From Methanoculleus sp. (GTDB taxonomy: Archaea > Halobacteriota > Methanomicrobia > Methanomicrobiales > Methanoculleaceae): a stretch of DNA of 64,000 bases. The position numbers were made by a program, and so were the translations under genes. The stretch lies in contig JAHDQM010000047.1 of the NCBI GenBank assembly GCA_018433835.1, positions 1 to 64,000 of the forward strand. Reading direction: 5' to 3'. Positions 8,470 to 17,573 of the stretch are shown in pieces (the first letter of the stretch is position 1; every line of letters begins with the position of its first letter). Below the pieces are notes generated by a model, which had not been told where the DNA came from, ran no database searches, and saw only the letters and a list, made by a program, of their open reading frames with translations.

Positions 8470-8994
8470 TCACGCCCTCTCGGTGATGTAGATGCCGTCC
8501 TGGAACACCCGGGGGTCACGCTTCGTGATCCTGGTCGCGTGCTCGATGTTTGCGGCCGTGTTGCCCACCTTCTCCTTGTCGATGCCGGTGAGAGTCACCT
8601 CGTCGTTTCCGATCTTGACGGTGACGCCCTCGATGATCTTTGCGATCCGGGACTGTTTTTCGCCAAGGAAGTTGTTGATCTCAAGGCGATTGCCCTGCAG
8701 CCTGAGCTGGATCGGGAAGTGGCTGTAGACCACCTTCATCCGATATTCGTAGCCGTCGGCGACACCCCGGATCATGTTCTTTACATGGGCCTCGATCGTG
8801 CCGGTCATGGCAAGGATCCGCTTCTTGTCGGATGCCGTGGAGACGACGACCTCGCTGTCTTCGACCTTGAGGTTGATCTGCGGGAAGCGCATGTCACGAA
8901 TCAGTGTGCCCTTCGGTCCGGAGACCGTGAGCACGCTGCCTTCGAGCGTGACGTCCACACCGGGAGGGATCTCGACCTGTCGTGTTATTCCCAT
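8470..8994 (-). CDS. rpl6: Ribosomal protein uL6 (L6)
   Basis: A 174-residue protein with two L6 repeats that bind 23S rRNA near the sarcin-ricin loop. The first is around residues 1-80 (GVDVTLEGSVLTVSGPKG) and the second around 95-170 (RLEINNFLGEKQSRIAKI). The frame is open to 9066, but ATG 8994 (MGITRQVEIPPG) carries GGGAGG at the right distance and gives the family N-terminus. Confidence 0.96.
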   Translation of the reverse strand: MGITRQVEIPPGVDVTLEGSVLTVSGPKGTLIRDMRFPQINLKVEDSEVVVSTASDKKRILAMTGTIEAHVKNMIRGVADGYEYRMKVVYSHFPIQLRLQGNRLEINNFLGEKQSRIAKIIEGVTVKIGNDEVTLTGIDKEKVGNTAANIEHATRITKRDPRVFQDGIYITERA

Positions 8995-9010
8995 ACTCTT
9001 CTCCCTCCCT

Positions 9011-9403
9011 TTAGTAGACGTATCCCAGCAGCTGCCCGCCGATACCCTCGCTCCGGGCCTCGGCATGGGAGACGACCCCCTTCGAGGTGGAGACGATCAG
9101 GATGCCGAAGTTCTTTGCGGGGAGGTACTGCGACTCCCAGTATTCCATGTCAGCCATCGCCACCGGGAACCGGGGGGTGATGGCGCCACACTTATTGATA
9201 GTTCCGGAGAGTTGAACCCGGAACTGGCCGCCGCGGCCGTCGTCGATGAACTCGAAGCCGCCGATAAAGCCGTTTTCCTGCATAACGCGGAGCATTGCGC
9301 CGAGGAGCTTGCTGGCGGGTTCGACAATAACCTCATTCTTTCCAGCGTCGCCGGCATTCTTGATCGTGCTCATCGCGTCAGCGATTGGATTCAGTCGTGC
9401 CAT
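9011..9403 (-). CDS. rps8: Ribosomal protein uS8 (S8)
   Basis: A 130-residue small-subunit protein that binds the central domain of 16S rRNA. Family markers are [17 protein letters not shown] at the N-terminus and the C-terminal rRNA-binding segment [17 protein letters not shown]. It ends in the usual short GYVY. rps14 precedes it by 12 bases. Confidence 0.96.
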   Translation of the reverse strand: MARLNPIADAMSTIKNAGDAGKNEVIVEPASKLLGAMLRVMQENGFIGGFEFIDDGRGGQFRVQLSGTINKCGAITPRFPVAMADMEYWESQYLPAKNFGILIVSTSKGVVSHAEARSEGIGGQLLGYVY

Positions 9404-9415
9404 ATTCTCTAACCC

Positions 9416-9595
9416 CTAGTTCATCTTCTTGAAGCCCATCTTGCTTGCCCACTCGCGGAAGCACTGGCGGCAGAAGTAGATGCCGTACTTACGCACAAGG
9501 CCCTGCTTCCGGCCACAGATGCGGCACTCGTTCGCGCCACGGCCGAATTTCCTTACGCTTCCACCTGAGGCCGGCGCTCCTGACTCTTCTGCCAT
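9416..9595 (-). CDS. rps14: Ribosomal protein uS14 (S14), zinc form
   Basis: A short gene of 59 codons plus stop, lying between rps8 and rpl5. The product has four zinc-binding cysteines, Cys24, Cys27, Cys42 and Cys45 (CRIC and CRQC pairs), which is the archaeal S14/eukaryotic S29 form. It ends SKMGFKKMN. The ATG at 9595 follows AAGGA and overlaps nothing, and rpl5 ends four bases upstream. The position between L5 and S8 is conserved in archaea. Confidence 0.95.
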   Translation of the reverse strand: MAEESGAPASGGSVRKFGRGANECRICGRKQGLVRKYGIYFCRQCFREWASKMGFKKMN

Positions 9596-9598
9596 TCC

Positions 9599-10102
9599 TT
9601 ACACCTCCACCTGGTAGCGCTCGCGCATGAACACGATGGCTTCTTCTTTACTCACTCTCTGGGCCTCCGGCAGTTTCCTGCGCTCGACACTCCTGCGCGC
9701 GATCCGCACGCCTTTGTGCTCGAGCACCACGTTGATGTCCATGCCGTAGATCCCGATCGTCGGGTCGTAGGACATGCCCGGAAAGTCGGTATGCTCTTCG
9801 ATGCCGAAGGAGACGTTCCCGGTCCGGTCGAACTGCGAGGGTGCGAGTTGCCGCTCGACGATGCCGAGTGCGGTCGTGATGAACTTCTCGGCGTTCTCCC
9901 GGCGCAGGGTGACCTTGCACCCGATGGGTGCGCCCTTCCGGATACCGAACGCCGGCTGGGTCCGCTTTGCGATGGTGCGGACGGGTTTCTGGCCGGTGAT
10001 CTGTTTTACGAGGTCTTCGGCCTTGACCAGCCGCTCGCCGCTCTCACCGACGCCCATGTGCACGACGACCTTGTCGATATAGACATCCTTCATCGCGCTC
10101 AT
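9599..10102 (-). CDS. rpl5: Ribosomal protein uL5 (L5)
   Basis: A 167-residue 5S rRNA-binding protein. Family segments are [37 protein letters not shown] and [22 protein letters not shown] 10102 overlaps the rps4e stop (ATGA). A second ATG at 10093 would give a protein three residues shorter and cannot be excluded. Confidence 0.96.
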   Translation of the reverse strand: MSAMKDVYIDKVVVHMGVGESGERLVKAEDLVKQITGQKPVRTIAKRTQPAFGIRKGAPIGCKVTLRRENAEKFITTALGIVERQLAPSQFDRTGNVSFGIEEHTDFPGMSYDPTIGIYGMDINVVLEHKGVRIARRSVERRKLPEAQRVSKEEAIVFMRERYQVEV

Positions 10103-10833
10103 GCCGAACCCTCCAGTTCAGGTGCAATCGCGGAGCGGCCGACCATGAAGATGTACTCATCGATGGTCTCGAACCGCTCGTCGGCCGAGTCGTCCACAAG
10201 GATGACGCGGTTCGGGACGGAACTCGCGGTCCGGATGATCTCGACGATCCTGCCGACTTTCCCGGAGTGCTTTCCGCCGACGACCATGGCCACGTTGCCT
10301 TCTCTAAAGGGGAAGTGGTCGACGATCTGGAACCGGCCTTCATCGGTCTTTCCATCGCCGAGGGTCATCACGACTGAGTCTTTTGCCCTGTAGGTGTTGT
10401 CGGCGAGGAGGTTTGCGCCGTATGCAAGGTTCAGCTGCACCTTGCCGCCCCGGATCGTTGTCTTGTTCCGGATCTTGCAGAGCCGGGTCTTTGCCGATTC
10501 CGCCGGGATCTCGACGGCGACCAGGTTGCCCCGCATATCGAGCTGGATGCGATAGTGCTTCCCGAGCTTCGGGATCGAGACGATATCAAAGACACCGAGA
10601 CCCATCTGGGGGTTCCTGCAGGCCCGCCCGTTGACGATGACGTCCCGCTGATGCAGGATCTTCCGGACCTCGCTTGCGTTCTGTGCAATGCCGATGTGCT
10701 CACGGAGCCAGACACCGACCGGCAGAGCGCCGGCGTTGTGGGGGCCCGGGGCGGTCTTCATGACGAATTTCTGTACTTTCTTCGGGATATGCCAGGACCC
10801 TGGCGCTACCAGCCGCTTGAGATGTTTGGACAT
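10099..10833 (-). CDS. rps4e: Ribosomal protein eS4 (S4e)
   Basis: A 244-residue archaeal/eukaryotic protein with an N-terminal basic segment ([14 protein letters not shown]), an S4 RNA-binding domain around residues 45-105 ([18 protein letters not shown]) and a KOW segment near 170-200 ([15 protein letters not shown]). The start overlaps the TAA of rpl24 by one base. Confidence 0.96.
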   Translation of the reverse strand: MSKHLKRLVAPGSWHIPKKVQKFVMKTAPGPHNAGALPVGVWLREHIGIAQNASEVRKILHQRDVIVNGRACRNPQMGLGVFDIVSIPKLGKHYRIQLDMRGNLVAVEIPAESAKTRLCKIRNKTTIRGGKVQLNLAYGANLLADNTYRAKDSVVMTLGDGKTDEGRFQIVDHFPFREGNVAMVVGGKHSGKVGRIVEIIRTASSVPNRVILVDDSADERFETIDEYIFMVGRSAIAPELEGSA

Positions 10834-11198
10834 TATGCTCCGCCTCCGAGTCTCTCCTCACGTAGTTTGTCTTTCAGGTTGAGCTTCGTGATCTGCACGT
10901 TCGAGGGATCGACCGGCCGGGGAACCTCGGTTCCGTCCGCCTTCGTCACCATCACGCCGTGCACGATCAGCCGGCACATCTTCATGTCTACCGCATCGAC
11001 GACACCTTCGTCACCGGCGAAATCTCCGCGGAGCACTTTCACGGTGTCGCCCTTGACCACACGGGCCCTCCGGGCGTCGTACTTCCCACGGAGCTCGGGG
11101 GAGAGTGATGCGGAGAGGAACCGGCCCCGGGTGTGGTTCGGTGCGTTGTAACGCGCCTTGCGCTGTTTCCTCGGTTGTTTGCTAACTATGCGTACCAT
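10833..11198 (-). CDS. rpl24: Ribosomal protein uL24 (L24)
   Basis: A 121-residue protein that starts assembly of the large subunit. The KOW motif lies around residues 46-75 (VVKGDTVKVLRGDFAGDEG). The archaeal N-terminus SKQPRKQRKARYNAP is present. Thirteen bases separate it from rpl14. Confidence 0.96.
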   Translation of the reverse strand: MVRIVSKQPRKQRKARYNAPNHTRGRFLSASLSPELRGKYDARRARVVKGDTVKVLRGDFAGDEGVVDAVDMKMCRLIVHGVMVTKADGTEVPRPVDPSNVQITKLNLKDKLREERLGGGA

Positions 11199-11211
11199 TA
11201 TTCACCACACC

Positions 11212-11610
11212 TTACACGATTATCGTCGCCATGGAGGCGATCTTCGGGAACCGCTCGGCGATCTCGCGGGGGACGGCGCCCTTGATCTCCGTTCCTTTCG
11301 GCTCGCCGCGCTCGTTGATGAGCACCATGGCGTTGTCCTCGAACGAGAGACGGATGCCGTTCGGGCGGCGGATCTCCTTCTTCTGCCGGATGACCACCGC
11401 TTTCTCGAGCTTCCTCCGCATGTCGGGAGTGCCCTTCTTGACGCTCACGGTCGCAACGTCGCCGACGCCCATGCAGGGCTGCCGGCGCCTGACACCGTGG
11501 TAGCCGTCGACCGAGATGACCTCCACAAGCCGGGCGCCGGTGTTGTCGGAACAGACCATCCGGGAGCCGGTGGCGAGGGCGCGCGGAATGGTCGACTGCA
11601 TCGCCTTCAT
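11212..11610 (-). CDS. rpl14: Ribosomal protein uL14 (L14)
   Basis: A 132-residue protein of the subunit interface. Markers are [32 protein letters not shown] and the C-terminal [21 protein letters not shown] 11610 overlaps the rps17 stop (ATGA), with GGTGA and AAGGA upstream. An internal ATG at 11601 is less likely. The frame stays open further upstream inside rps17, and that part is not used. Confidence 0.95.
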   Translation of the reverse strand: MKAMQSTIPRALATGSRMVCSDNTGARLVEVISVDGYHGVRRRQPCMGVGDVATVSVKKGTPDMRRKLEKAVVIRQKKEIRRPNGIRLSFEDNAMVLINERGEPKGTEIKGAVPREIAERFPKIASMATIIV

Positions 11611-11933
11611 TCCTTCATCACCTCGACCACCACGAAGTTCTTGGTCTTTGAGAGCGGCCTGCACTCTGCGATCCGGACCACATCGCCCACGCCCGCGTTG
11701 ATGCAGGGCGTGCTGTGGGCATGGTACCGGGATCTGCGTTTCTCGTACCGCTTGTATTTCTTGACGTAGTGGAGGAACTCACGCTCCACGACGACGGTAC
11801 CGTTCATACGGTCGCTCACGACTTTGCCGGTAATCACCTGGCCGCGTACCGGCAAAGTGCCGTGAAACGGACAATTTGCGTCCTCACATTCCGCTTCCGG
11901 AATGGGAACGTCCAACCCAATGTTTCGTGCCAT
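11607..11933 (-). CDS. rps17: Ribosomal protein uS17 (S17)
   Basis: A 108-residue protein of the archaeal/eukaryotic type. It is longer at the N-terminus than bacterial S17 and carries a Cys pair ([10 protein letters not shown]) seen in archaeal forms. The core is [18 protein letters not shown], and [16 protein letters not shown] lies near the end. It starts 13 bases after the RNase P subunit gene. Confidence 0.96.
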   Translation of the reverse strand: MARNIGLDVPIPEAECEDANCPFHGTLPVRGQVITGKVVSDRMNGTVVVEREFLHYVKKYKRYEKRRSRYHAHSTPCINAGVGDVVRIAECRPLSKTKNFVVVEVMKE

Positions 11934-11946
11934 TATTCATCCTCGT

Positions 11947-12219
11947 TTATCTGATGCGCATGCTGATCCGCCGTTCCGGCTGTGTCTCCAGGCTCGACCC
12001 GTCGACGTCGACGGTCGTGCCGTCGGGGAGCCGGAGGCGGAACACGCTGAACCGTTTTGGTATCTGCTTTTCTCCCCGCCCGGTCAGGATCACCAGGGTA
12101 TTTCTGGTCTCATCAGTGACGCGACCCGACACCCCGGCATGACCCGGGTTGCTCGCACGAACTACCAGAACGTCCAGGCCTATTAACTCGTGCCGCAGGA
12201 CGTTCTGGGGAGAGATCAT
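11947..12219 (-). CDS. rnp1: Ribonuclease P protein component 1 (Rpp29/Pop4)
   Basis: A 90-residue archaeal Rpp29 homologue. With Rpp21, Pop5, Rpp30 and the RNA it forms RNase P, which trims tRNA 5' leaders; this subunit pairs with Rpp21. The Sm-like barrel is visible in LIGLDVLVVRASNPGHAGVS and RNTLVILTGRGEKQIPK. The location between rpl29 and rps17 is the conserved archaeal one. ATG overlaps the rpl29 stop (ATGA). Confidence 0.94.
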   Translation of the reverse strand: MISPQNVLRHELIGLDVLVVRASNPGHAGVSGRVTDETRNTLVILTGRGEKQIPKRFSVFRLRLPDGTTVDVDGSSLETQPERRISMRIR

Positions 12220-12419
12220 GCGTTCCTCCGTGTATTCTTCTCGGTCAGGATGCGCGCAATCGTCCTTTTTACCTCGCGGATCCGCCCGGGGTTCTCGGTG
12301 GCACCGCCGGCGCTGACTTTACCCCGCTCCTGGATCAGTTCGAAGGAGAGTTTCTGCTCCTGCTCGAGGAGTTCGGTGTCGGAGAGTTGTCTCACTTCCT
12401 GTGCGCGAAAGATTGCCAT
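12216..12419 (-). CDS. rpl29: Ribosomal protein uL29 (L29)
   Basis: A 67-residue helical-hairpin protein near the peptide exit tunnel, where SRP and chaperones dock. It shows the family pattern LSDTELLEQEQKLSFELIQE followed by NPGRIREVKRTIARILTE. It starts at the base before the TAA of rps3 ends, with no spacer. Confidence 0.95.
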   Translation of the reverse strand: MAIFRAQEVRQLSDTELLEQEQKLSFELIQERGKVSAGGATENPGRIREVKRTIARILTEKNTRRNA

Positions 12420-13127
12420 TTACCTCTCCTCCTCCACGTACTCCTCTCCGGAGGTCTCCTCGAACTCCTCCTCGAACACGTCTTCGCCGACCTCTTCGGC
12501 CTCGATCGGTTCCGCCGGGGCCTTCTTCGGCGCGGGTTCAAGGACATCGAAGGCGTCGGGCAGCCGCGCATCCGGCGGGACGATCTTGACCTGGACCCCG
12601 ATGGTCCCGAGTTTCTTGATCGCGATCGCATAGCCCTTCTCGACGATCGTCTCGCTGGGCTCACCGCAGTGCTTGACGTAGCCCTCGGTGAACTTCTGGG
12701 TCCGTGACCGGGCGCCGGTCAGCTTCCCGGCGACGACGACTTCGCAGCCGAGCGCACCTGATTCCATAATCCGGCGGATCGTGCTCTGTCCGGCCTTTCT
12801 GAAGTACCAGCCGCGTTCAAGGGCGTTTGCCAGTCTCTCCGCCATGATCTGGGCGTTGAAATTGGGGTTTGTAACCTGCTGGACCTCCACCTGCGGGGAC
12901 TCGATCTCGTAGACGGTGGCAAGGTCCTGAGTGAGCTGGCGGACCTGCTTGCCGCCTTTCCCGATCACGATACCGGGCTTCTCCGCAAAGATGGTCACCT
13001 GGGTGCCGAGCGGCGTCCGGGTGATGTCCATGCCGCCGTATCCTGCCCGCTTGAGCTCCTTCGTGAGGAACTTCTCGACGCGGACGTTGCGCACGCCTTC
13101 CGCGATAAACTTCTTCTCGATTGCCAT
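12420..13127 (-). CDS. rps3: Ribosomal protein uS3 (S3)
   Basis: A 235-residue protein at the mRNA entry tunnel. The KH domain carries VIGKGGKQ near residues 54-61, and the S3 C-terminal domain includes SGALGCEVVVAGKLTGARS. The archaeal acidic tail (many E and V after residue 200) is well developed. The start overlaps the rpl22 TAA by one base. Confidence 0.97.
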   Translation of the reverse strand: MAIEKKFIAEGVRNVRVEKFLTKELKRAGYGGMDITRTPLGTQVTIFAEKPGIVIGKGGKQVRQLTQDLATVYEIESPQVEVQQVTNPNFNAQIMAERLANALERGWYFRKAGQSTIRRIMESGALGCEVVVAGKLTGARSRTQKFTEGYVKHCGEPSETIVEKGYAIAIKKLGTIGVQVKIVPPDARLPDAFDVLEPAPKKAPAEPIEAEEVGEDVFEEEFEETSGEEYVEEER

Positions 13128-13594
13128 TACGCCACCTCGGTCACGACGATCTCTATGTTCACGGTCTCCCTGCGCTTCGGGGTGGCGCGACCCATCGCAC
13201 GCGGGAAGAATGCCCGGAGGCCACGGCCCGTGTTGGCGGCAACGTGGTCGATCCGGAGGTTTTCGACATCAAGGCCGATGTACTCGGCGTTCTTCTCGAC
13301 GGACTCGAGCAGCCTGATGTAGGCCTCTGCAGCCTTGACCGGGTACCGGCCGGCGGGCCACTTCGAAAGACCGCGCTTGTGGGCGACGTTCCGGTTGAAC
13401 CGCTTGAAGGGGATAGCCTTCTTGAGTTCCACTACATCGGCGAGGTATGCCTTTGCCTCGGTGGTGGTCATCTTCCGGATGAACCTGGCAATCTCGATCG
13501 AGTGCTTGGGAGAGACAGGAAGCTCGTTCGCCTTTGCGCGAGCGACGTTCTCACCCCCAATCTTTGCTGAATAGTCTGTTCTTGCCATAGCCAT
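13127..13594 (-). CDS. rpl22: Ribosomal protein uL22 (L22)
   Basis: A protein of about 155 residues lining the exit tunnel. Markers are [18 protein letters not shown] and [20 protein letters not shown]. Three starts are possible: GTG 13597, ATG 13594 (which overlaps the rps19 stop as TGATG) and ATG 13588 (MARTDYS, the usual family N-terminus). I give 13594; 13588 is about equally likely. Confidence 0.93.
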   Translation of the reverse strand: MAMARTDYSAKIGGENVARAKANELPVSPKHSIEIARFIRKMTTTEAKAYLADVVELKKAIPFKRFNRNVAHKRGLSKWPAGRYPVKAAEAYIRLLESVEKNAEYIGLDVENLRIDHVAANTGRGLRAFFPRAMGRATPKRRETVNIEIVVTEVA

Positions 13595-14007
13595 CACTTC
13601 AGCGGTACGTACTTACTCGACCGGGTTGCACCGATACCGGCGCTGCCGTGGGATACCCTTCTGCGGGTCAGTGCAAATTCTCCAAGGTAGTGGAAGACCG
13701 CCTCGGGCTGAATCTCCACTGCCTGAAACTCCTTTCCGTTGTGGATCTCGATGGTCCTGCCGACCATCTCAGGCATGACGATCATGTCACGCAGGTGGGT
13801 GCGGATTTTTGCGTCCCCCGACCGGAGATCGGCAAGGAATTTCTCGTGTTCCCGGGAGAGACCCCGGTCGAACTTCCTGCGTGCCCGGGCCGGCATGAGC
13901 GGCAGCAGCTCGGAGAGAGCCATCTGCTTCAGGTCCTCAACGGAGTAGCCGCGATAGGTGAACTCCTCACGCCGCCGCGGCATTCGCTTCTGTGTCTTCT
14001 TTGCCAT
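13594..14007 (-). CDS. rps19: Ribosomal protein uS19 (S19)
   Basis: A 137-residue protein of the small-subunit head. It has the archaeal N-terminal extension ([19 protein letters not shown]) and the conserved core [20 protein letters not shown], followed by [20 protein letters not shown]. It starts ten bases after the rpl2 stop. Confidence 0.97.
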   Translation of the reverse strand: MAKKTQKRMPRRREEFTYRGYSVEDLKQMALSELLPLMPARARRKFDRGLSREHEKFLADLRSGDAKIRTHLRDMIVMPEMVGRTIEIHNGKEFQAVEIQPEAVFHYLGEFALTRRRVSHGSAGIGATRSSKYVPLK

Positions 14008-14017
14008 GCTTCACCCC

Positions 14018-14737
14018 TCACTTCTTCCACTTGCCTGTTCTCCGGGCGGCAATATGCCCGACCTTTCTCCCCGGGGACGTGCCGCGGGATACGGTCTTCG
14101 GGCGTCCGCAGTGCTGGTGCCCACCGCCACCGAACGGGTGATCGATGACGTTCATGCAGACACCCTTGACACGGGGCCATCGTTCAGATGAGGACCGGAC
14201 GTGGAAGTGCTTCTTTCCTGCCTTGACGAACGGCTTTTCACCCCGTCCGCCGCCGGCAACGATACCGACGGTTGCCATGCAGGCACCGTTGAACCACTTG
14301 TTCTTGCCGCTCGGCATCCTGACACCGACTCTGCCGTCCTCGGCCTTGCCGATGACGAGGGCCTGGACACCGCTCGAACGGACGAACTTGCCGCCGTCGT
14401 TGGGTCGGGCCTCGATGTTGCAGACGTATGCGCCGACCGGGATCTCCCGGAGCGGCAGGGTGTTTCCGTTCTTCACCGCGCCTCCGGTGCCCCAGGAGAC
14501 CGCATCTCCGACACCGAGCCCTTCAGTGGCGAGTACGTAGACCTTCTCGCCGCTCTCGAGCCTGGCGAGAGCGATCGGTGCGTGACGGGCCGGGTCGTGC
14601 TCGATATCGACGACGCTGCCGGAGACCAGAGCGTCGTTCTTCCCTACGTGCCGCAGCTCGGCTTTATACCGGTGCGACGGTGCACGGTAGGACGGGCCGC
14701 CTTTTCCACGGCTCTGTGCTATAATTCTATGTGCCAT
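14018..14737 (-). CDS. rpl2: Ribosomal protein uL2 (L2)
   Basis: A 239-residue protein needed for peptidyl transfer and subunit joining. The OB and SH3-like domains are present, and the C-terminal DHPFGGGGHQH segment holds the conserved histidine close to the active site. ATG 14737 (MAHRIIAQSRG) has AGGTGA upstream at a good spacing. GTG 14743 would add two residues. Confidence 0.97.
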   Translation of the reverse strand: MAHRIIAQSRGKGGPSYRAPSHRYKAELRHVGKNDALVSGSVVDIEHDPARHAPIALARLESGEKVYVLATEGLGVGDAVSWGTGGAVKNGNTLPLREIPVGAYVCNIEARPNDGGKFVRSSGVQALVIGKAEDGRVGVRMPSGKNKWFNGACMATVGIVAGGGRGEKPFVKAGKKHFHVRSSSERWPRVKGVCMNVIDHPFGGGGHQHCGRPKTVSRGTSPGRKVGHIAARRTGKWKK

Positions 14738-14748
14738 CGTCACTCACC

Positions 14749-14997
14749 TTACATGATTCCCAGCCGGCTGAGGATTTCTTCAGCCGCCTTCGCATCCGTA
14801 AACGTTACAATGGCCTTCTTTTCGCCTTTCATGGTCATCATCGTGCGGACGTTGGCCACTTCCTGCTCGAAGGCCGACTCCAGCTCGCGCTTGATGTCCG
14901 ACTTCGTGGCATTCCTCTGCACGATAAACTGGAGCTTGTTCTCGCCTTCGAGCATCATCGTTGCTTTTTCAGTAACGAACGGGTATTTCAGTATCAT
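14749..14997 (-). CDS. rpl23: Ribosomal protein uL23 (L23)
   Basis: An 82-residue exit-site protein that docks SRP and nascent-chain factors. Family markers are KYPFVTEKATMMLE and LQFIVQRNATKSDIKRELE. The ATG overlaps the rpl4 TGA (ATGA). The length matches other archaeal forms. Confidence 0.96.
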   Translation of the reverse strand: MILKYPFVTEKATMMLEGENKLQFIVQRNATKSDIKRELESAFEQEVANVRTMMTMKGEKKAIVTFTDAKAAEEILSRLGIM

Positions 14998-15743
14998 GAG
15001 AACTCCTCCAGCCTTCGGATTGCAGATTCTGTCCAGATCGTCAGGCGTCCCGCCTGAGTGCCGGGTGCCAGCAGTTCGGTGTTGAGCTGGCTGACCGTCA
15101 CGGCATCGACACCGGCAAGGTTCCGGGCCGCCCGGAGCGGTTCGCTCCCGGTGACGATAAGAACGCTCTTGCGCTGCTTGTAGCGGCGGCCACGCATGGT
15201 GCCCCGCCCTGCCCGGACCTTCTTGCTGCTTTTCGCCCGCTCGACGTCGGCATAGACACCGAGCGCAGAGAGCGCGGAGATGACATCGCCCGTCCGCGTG
15301 ATCTCCTCGAACCGGTCCTCGAAGACCAGCGGGAGGTCGCCTTCAAAGAGGTGCCCGCGTTCCCGGACGAGGTCCAGGTACGTGCTGGCTGCGACGGCAG
15401 ACCGGAGAGCCTTCTGCTTCTCTTTCCGGTTGATCTCCTTGACGAGGATCTTTTCGACCTTCGGGGGATGCGCTGCACGCCCGCCGGTTGCCTGCGGCAC
15501 CCTGGCCACCCTGCTGCCGTTTTTCAGGCGGGGGACCTGAGCGACACCGCGGCCGCTGCCCCAGGACTCTGCCGAGGTGCGCATGCCTGCATAGGGGTTT
15601 GTCCCATGCGGCTGGAACCGGGTGCTCTGAAGCGCGAGGACAGCCCGCTTAATCAGGTCGGGCCTGTACTCTTCGGTAAAGATTTCCGGGAGATCGATCT
15701 CGTGGGCGATCTCGCCTGTCAGTGTTCGAACCTGTGCCTTCAT
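14994..15743 (-). CDS. rpl4: Ribosomal protein uL4 (L4)
   Basis: A 249-residue archaeal/eukaryotic L4. The long extended loop (TSAESWGSGRGVAQVPR and GGRAAHPPKVEKILVKEIN) reaches into the exit tunnel. The C-terminal part (ARNLAGVDAVTVSQLNTELL) matches the family. Six bases separate it from rpl3. Confidence 0.97.
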   Translation of the reverse strand: MKAQVRTLTGEIAHEIDLPEIFTEEYRPDLIKRAVLALQSTRFQPHGTNPYAGMRTSAESWGSGRGVAQVPRLKNGSRVARVPQATGGRAAHPPKVEKILVKEINRKEKQKALRSAVAASTYLDLVRERGHLFEGDLPLVFEDRFEEITRTGDVISALSALGVYADVERAKSSKKVRAGRGTMRGRRYKQRKSVLIVTGSEPLRAARNLAGVDAVTVSQLNTELLAPGTQAGRLTIWTESAIRRLEEFS

Positions 15744-15749
15744 CGCTGC

Positions 15750-16763
15750 TCACCCCTGCTGGCTCTGCACGCTGACGAAACTGATCGTCGGCGTGCGGAC
15801 GGTGTGTTCACCCTGCCGTATCGCGGACCGTATCCGGACCAGCCGCTTGTTCGGTCCCGGGACGGAGCCCTTGATCAGTACGTAGGGGCCGCGCACAAGG
15901 CCGTAGTGCAGGAACCCGCCAGCCGGCGTTATGTCGTCGCCGTCGGTGCCGATCTTCAGGATTCGCTTGTTGAACTCGGTACGCTGCTGGTAGCCCATCT
16001 GGCCCATCTGGGGGACCTGCCACCGGACGTGGTGAGGGTGCCACGGACCAAGGTTGCCGATGTGACGCTTCTTGCCGCCGCGGGAATGTTTCCGCTTCCG
16101 GACCTGGACGCCCCAGCGCTTGACCGGGCCTTCCGTGCCCTTGCCGGTGGTAACGGCGGTCACGTCGACGTACTCGCCGACCTCAAGGTTGCCGGAGATT
16201 GTAATCTCCTTCCCGAGAATATCGGCGGCGTAGGCGATCTGGTCGTCAAGGCTTCCGCCGGCGATCCGCATCTCCATCAGGTCGGGGACCTTCTTCGGGA
16301 CGCCGGTGAGTTCCATGGGCCGGGTGTAGGCCAGGGCATAGAGTTCCGCGACCCTGCCTTCGCCGACTGCGTTCCTGATGGCGTCGAGAGCGGCGGCGGT
16401 GTCGTGGTTCTTCGGGACGTTGATGCGGCGGGACAGCTCCTCGTCGAGGCCGGTCGTCCACGCCTCGGTCAGCGCATGCTTTCCGTAGGTGTCCTCGCTG
16501 TATGCGCGCACGCCTGCCACCCGCATGGGCGGGACCTCAACCACGGTCACCGGCACCATCACATCCTTGCCTTCGGTGGGGCTGCTCTTGTGGTCATCGA
16601 CCATGATGACGTGGGTCATTCCCACCTTGTACCCTGCAAATCCCTGTACTGCCGGGGCTCCCGTGTATTCCGGCCACGAGCCGTACCGGGGAACCGGGCT
16701 TTTTGCCCGTTTTCTCGGGCTGTACGCGAGGGATCCTCTGCGTGGTCTGTTAATCTTCGGCAT
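15750..16763 (-). CDS. rpl3: Ribosomal protein uL3 (L3)
   Basis: A 337-residue archaeal L3 that starts the operon. The N-terminus is [17 protein letters not shown], with [17 protein letters not shown] and the tryptophan-finger region [20 protein letters not shown] after it. L3 nucleates large-subunit assembly. A stop ends the upstream frame four bases before ATG 16763. Expression probably starts at a TATA box near 17371, which would give an unusually long leader. Confidence 0.97.
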   Translation of the reverse strand: MPKINRPRRGSLAYSPRKRAKSPVPRYGSWPEYTGAPAVQGFAGYKVGMTHVIMVDDHKSSPTEGKDVMVPVTVVEVPPMRVAGVRAYSEDTYGKHALTEAWTTGLDEELSRRINVPKNHDTAAALDAIRNAVGEGRVAELYALAYTRPMELTGVPKKVPDLMEMRIAGGSLDDQIAYAADILGKEITISGNLEVGEYVDVTAVTTGKGTEGPVKRWGVQVRKRKHSRGGKKRHIGNLGPWHPHHVRWQVPQMGQMGYQQRTEFNKRILKIGTDGDDITPAGGFLHYGLVRGPYVLIKGSVPGPNKRLVRIRSAIRQGEHTVRTPTISFVSVQSQQG

Positions 16764-17350
16764 GTTTCAATCAACCCTTCGTGCGTTGTAGCGTGATGCA
16801 TCGACTGCAGGCCTGCTGCAGAGCGATGCGTGCGCCGGGCGGTGTGCCGGACATGCCGGCACGATCGCCCTTATGGCGAACCCGTACGGGGCGGGGACAT
16901 CGAGCGCCACGCCATTTTGCCGTGGCGCAAGGGAAACAGTTGATGGAGGCAGCGGAGCGCGGGACGCACAAAGACATCCGTCTCTGCGCGCCTCAACCAC
17001 TCTCTTTGCTGCCGTCCCGGTGTGCACCGGGTGCATTCCAGTCGTCGCCAACAGATCCTGACACTTCGACGCTTCCGGGAACATTCTTCCCGGAACCGGG
17101 CGCGCTGCACTGGCGTTGGCCCAGCGTCTCGATCAGATCCAGCTCCTGTCATCCCGTTGTGACGAGCACAACTCCATATCGACATCGGCCCTCCGTGAGG
17201 AGGGTTCGACCTTGTGTCTTGTACCTTCTGCGCCCTCCGCCGCGAGCCCCTGATCCGCATATATGCGGAACCGTGGAGATCCGGGGAATCAAAGGCACAT
17301 ATGGTGCCGGATGCATCCCGGATCCGGGCGGAATCGTGCAGAGCGGTTTC
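16764..17350 (-). other. Structured leader or RNA gene upstream of rpl3
   Basis: This is a stretch of nearly 600 bases without a convincing gene. The open frames here (for example 16767-17084) have no family resemblance and are interrupted by hairpins. On the minus strand I see CCGGGAA/TTCCCGG around 17075-17093, CCGGT/ACCGG at 17018-17031, a 16-base palindrome at 17254-17269 and three more palindromes at 17291-17330. A TATA box sits just upstream. It could be a long regulatory leader or a separate RNA. I did not find the RNase P RNA or SRP RNA signature strings. Confidence 0.4.
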
Positions 17351-17370
17351 TTAAACATTACTTAAAATGG

Positions 17371-17378
17371 GATATAAA
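17371..17378 (-). promoter_or_regulatory. TATA box upstream of the ribosomal operon
   Basis: The minus strand reads GGTTTATATC, an archaeal TATA with a purine-rich BRE-like lead. The predicted start is near 17347-17350. It would drive either a 0.58 kb leader plus the rpl3-secY operon or a separate RNA. Confidence 0.5.
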
Positions 17379-17573
17379 CCTTGTTATCGGATTTCCCGGG
17401 AATTCACGCAAAAAATTATCTGTTGCAGGTGCGGCACCGGTTCACCGAATTGAACGGTCGGGAGGATGAACGAAGGGCTGCAAAGGCCACGTTCGCAGCA
17501 TGCAACCGGGAGGTACCCTCCCGCAGGGCTCCCGCTCCGGCACGGGGCCTGTGCGCGCCCCGGGGGAACCATA
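17379..17573. other. Spacer between the tfx end and the rpl3 promoter
   Basis: About 195 bases without a supported gene. It has one AT-rich block at 17380-17430 and GC-rich sequence after it. A stop-rich small frame on the plus strand continues into tfx antisense and is not credible. Confidence 0.5.

Noticed and set aside
15351..16796. A 481-codon frame antisense to rpl3 and rpl4
   Set aside because: Overlaps two certain ribosomal genes; no similarity of its own.
16767..17084. A 105-codon open frame ending just before rpl3
   Set aside because: No family resemblance, no Shine-Dalgarno site, and several perfect hairpins inside; composition fits RNA or spacer better than protein.
17100..17350. 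RNase P RNA or SRP RNA gene
   Set aside because: The conserved strings of these RNAs (for example the SRP helix 8 GGAAGG..AGCA region) were not found by eye; a covariance search would settle it.
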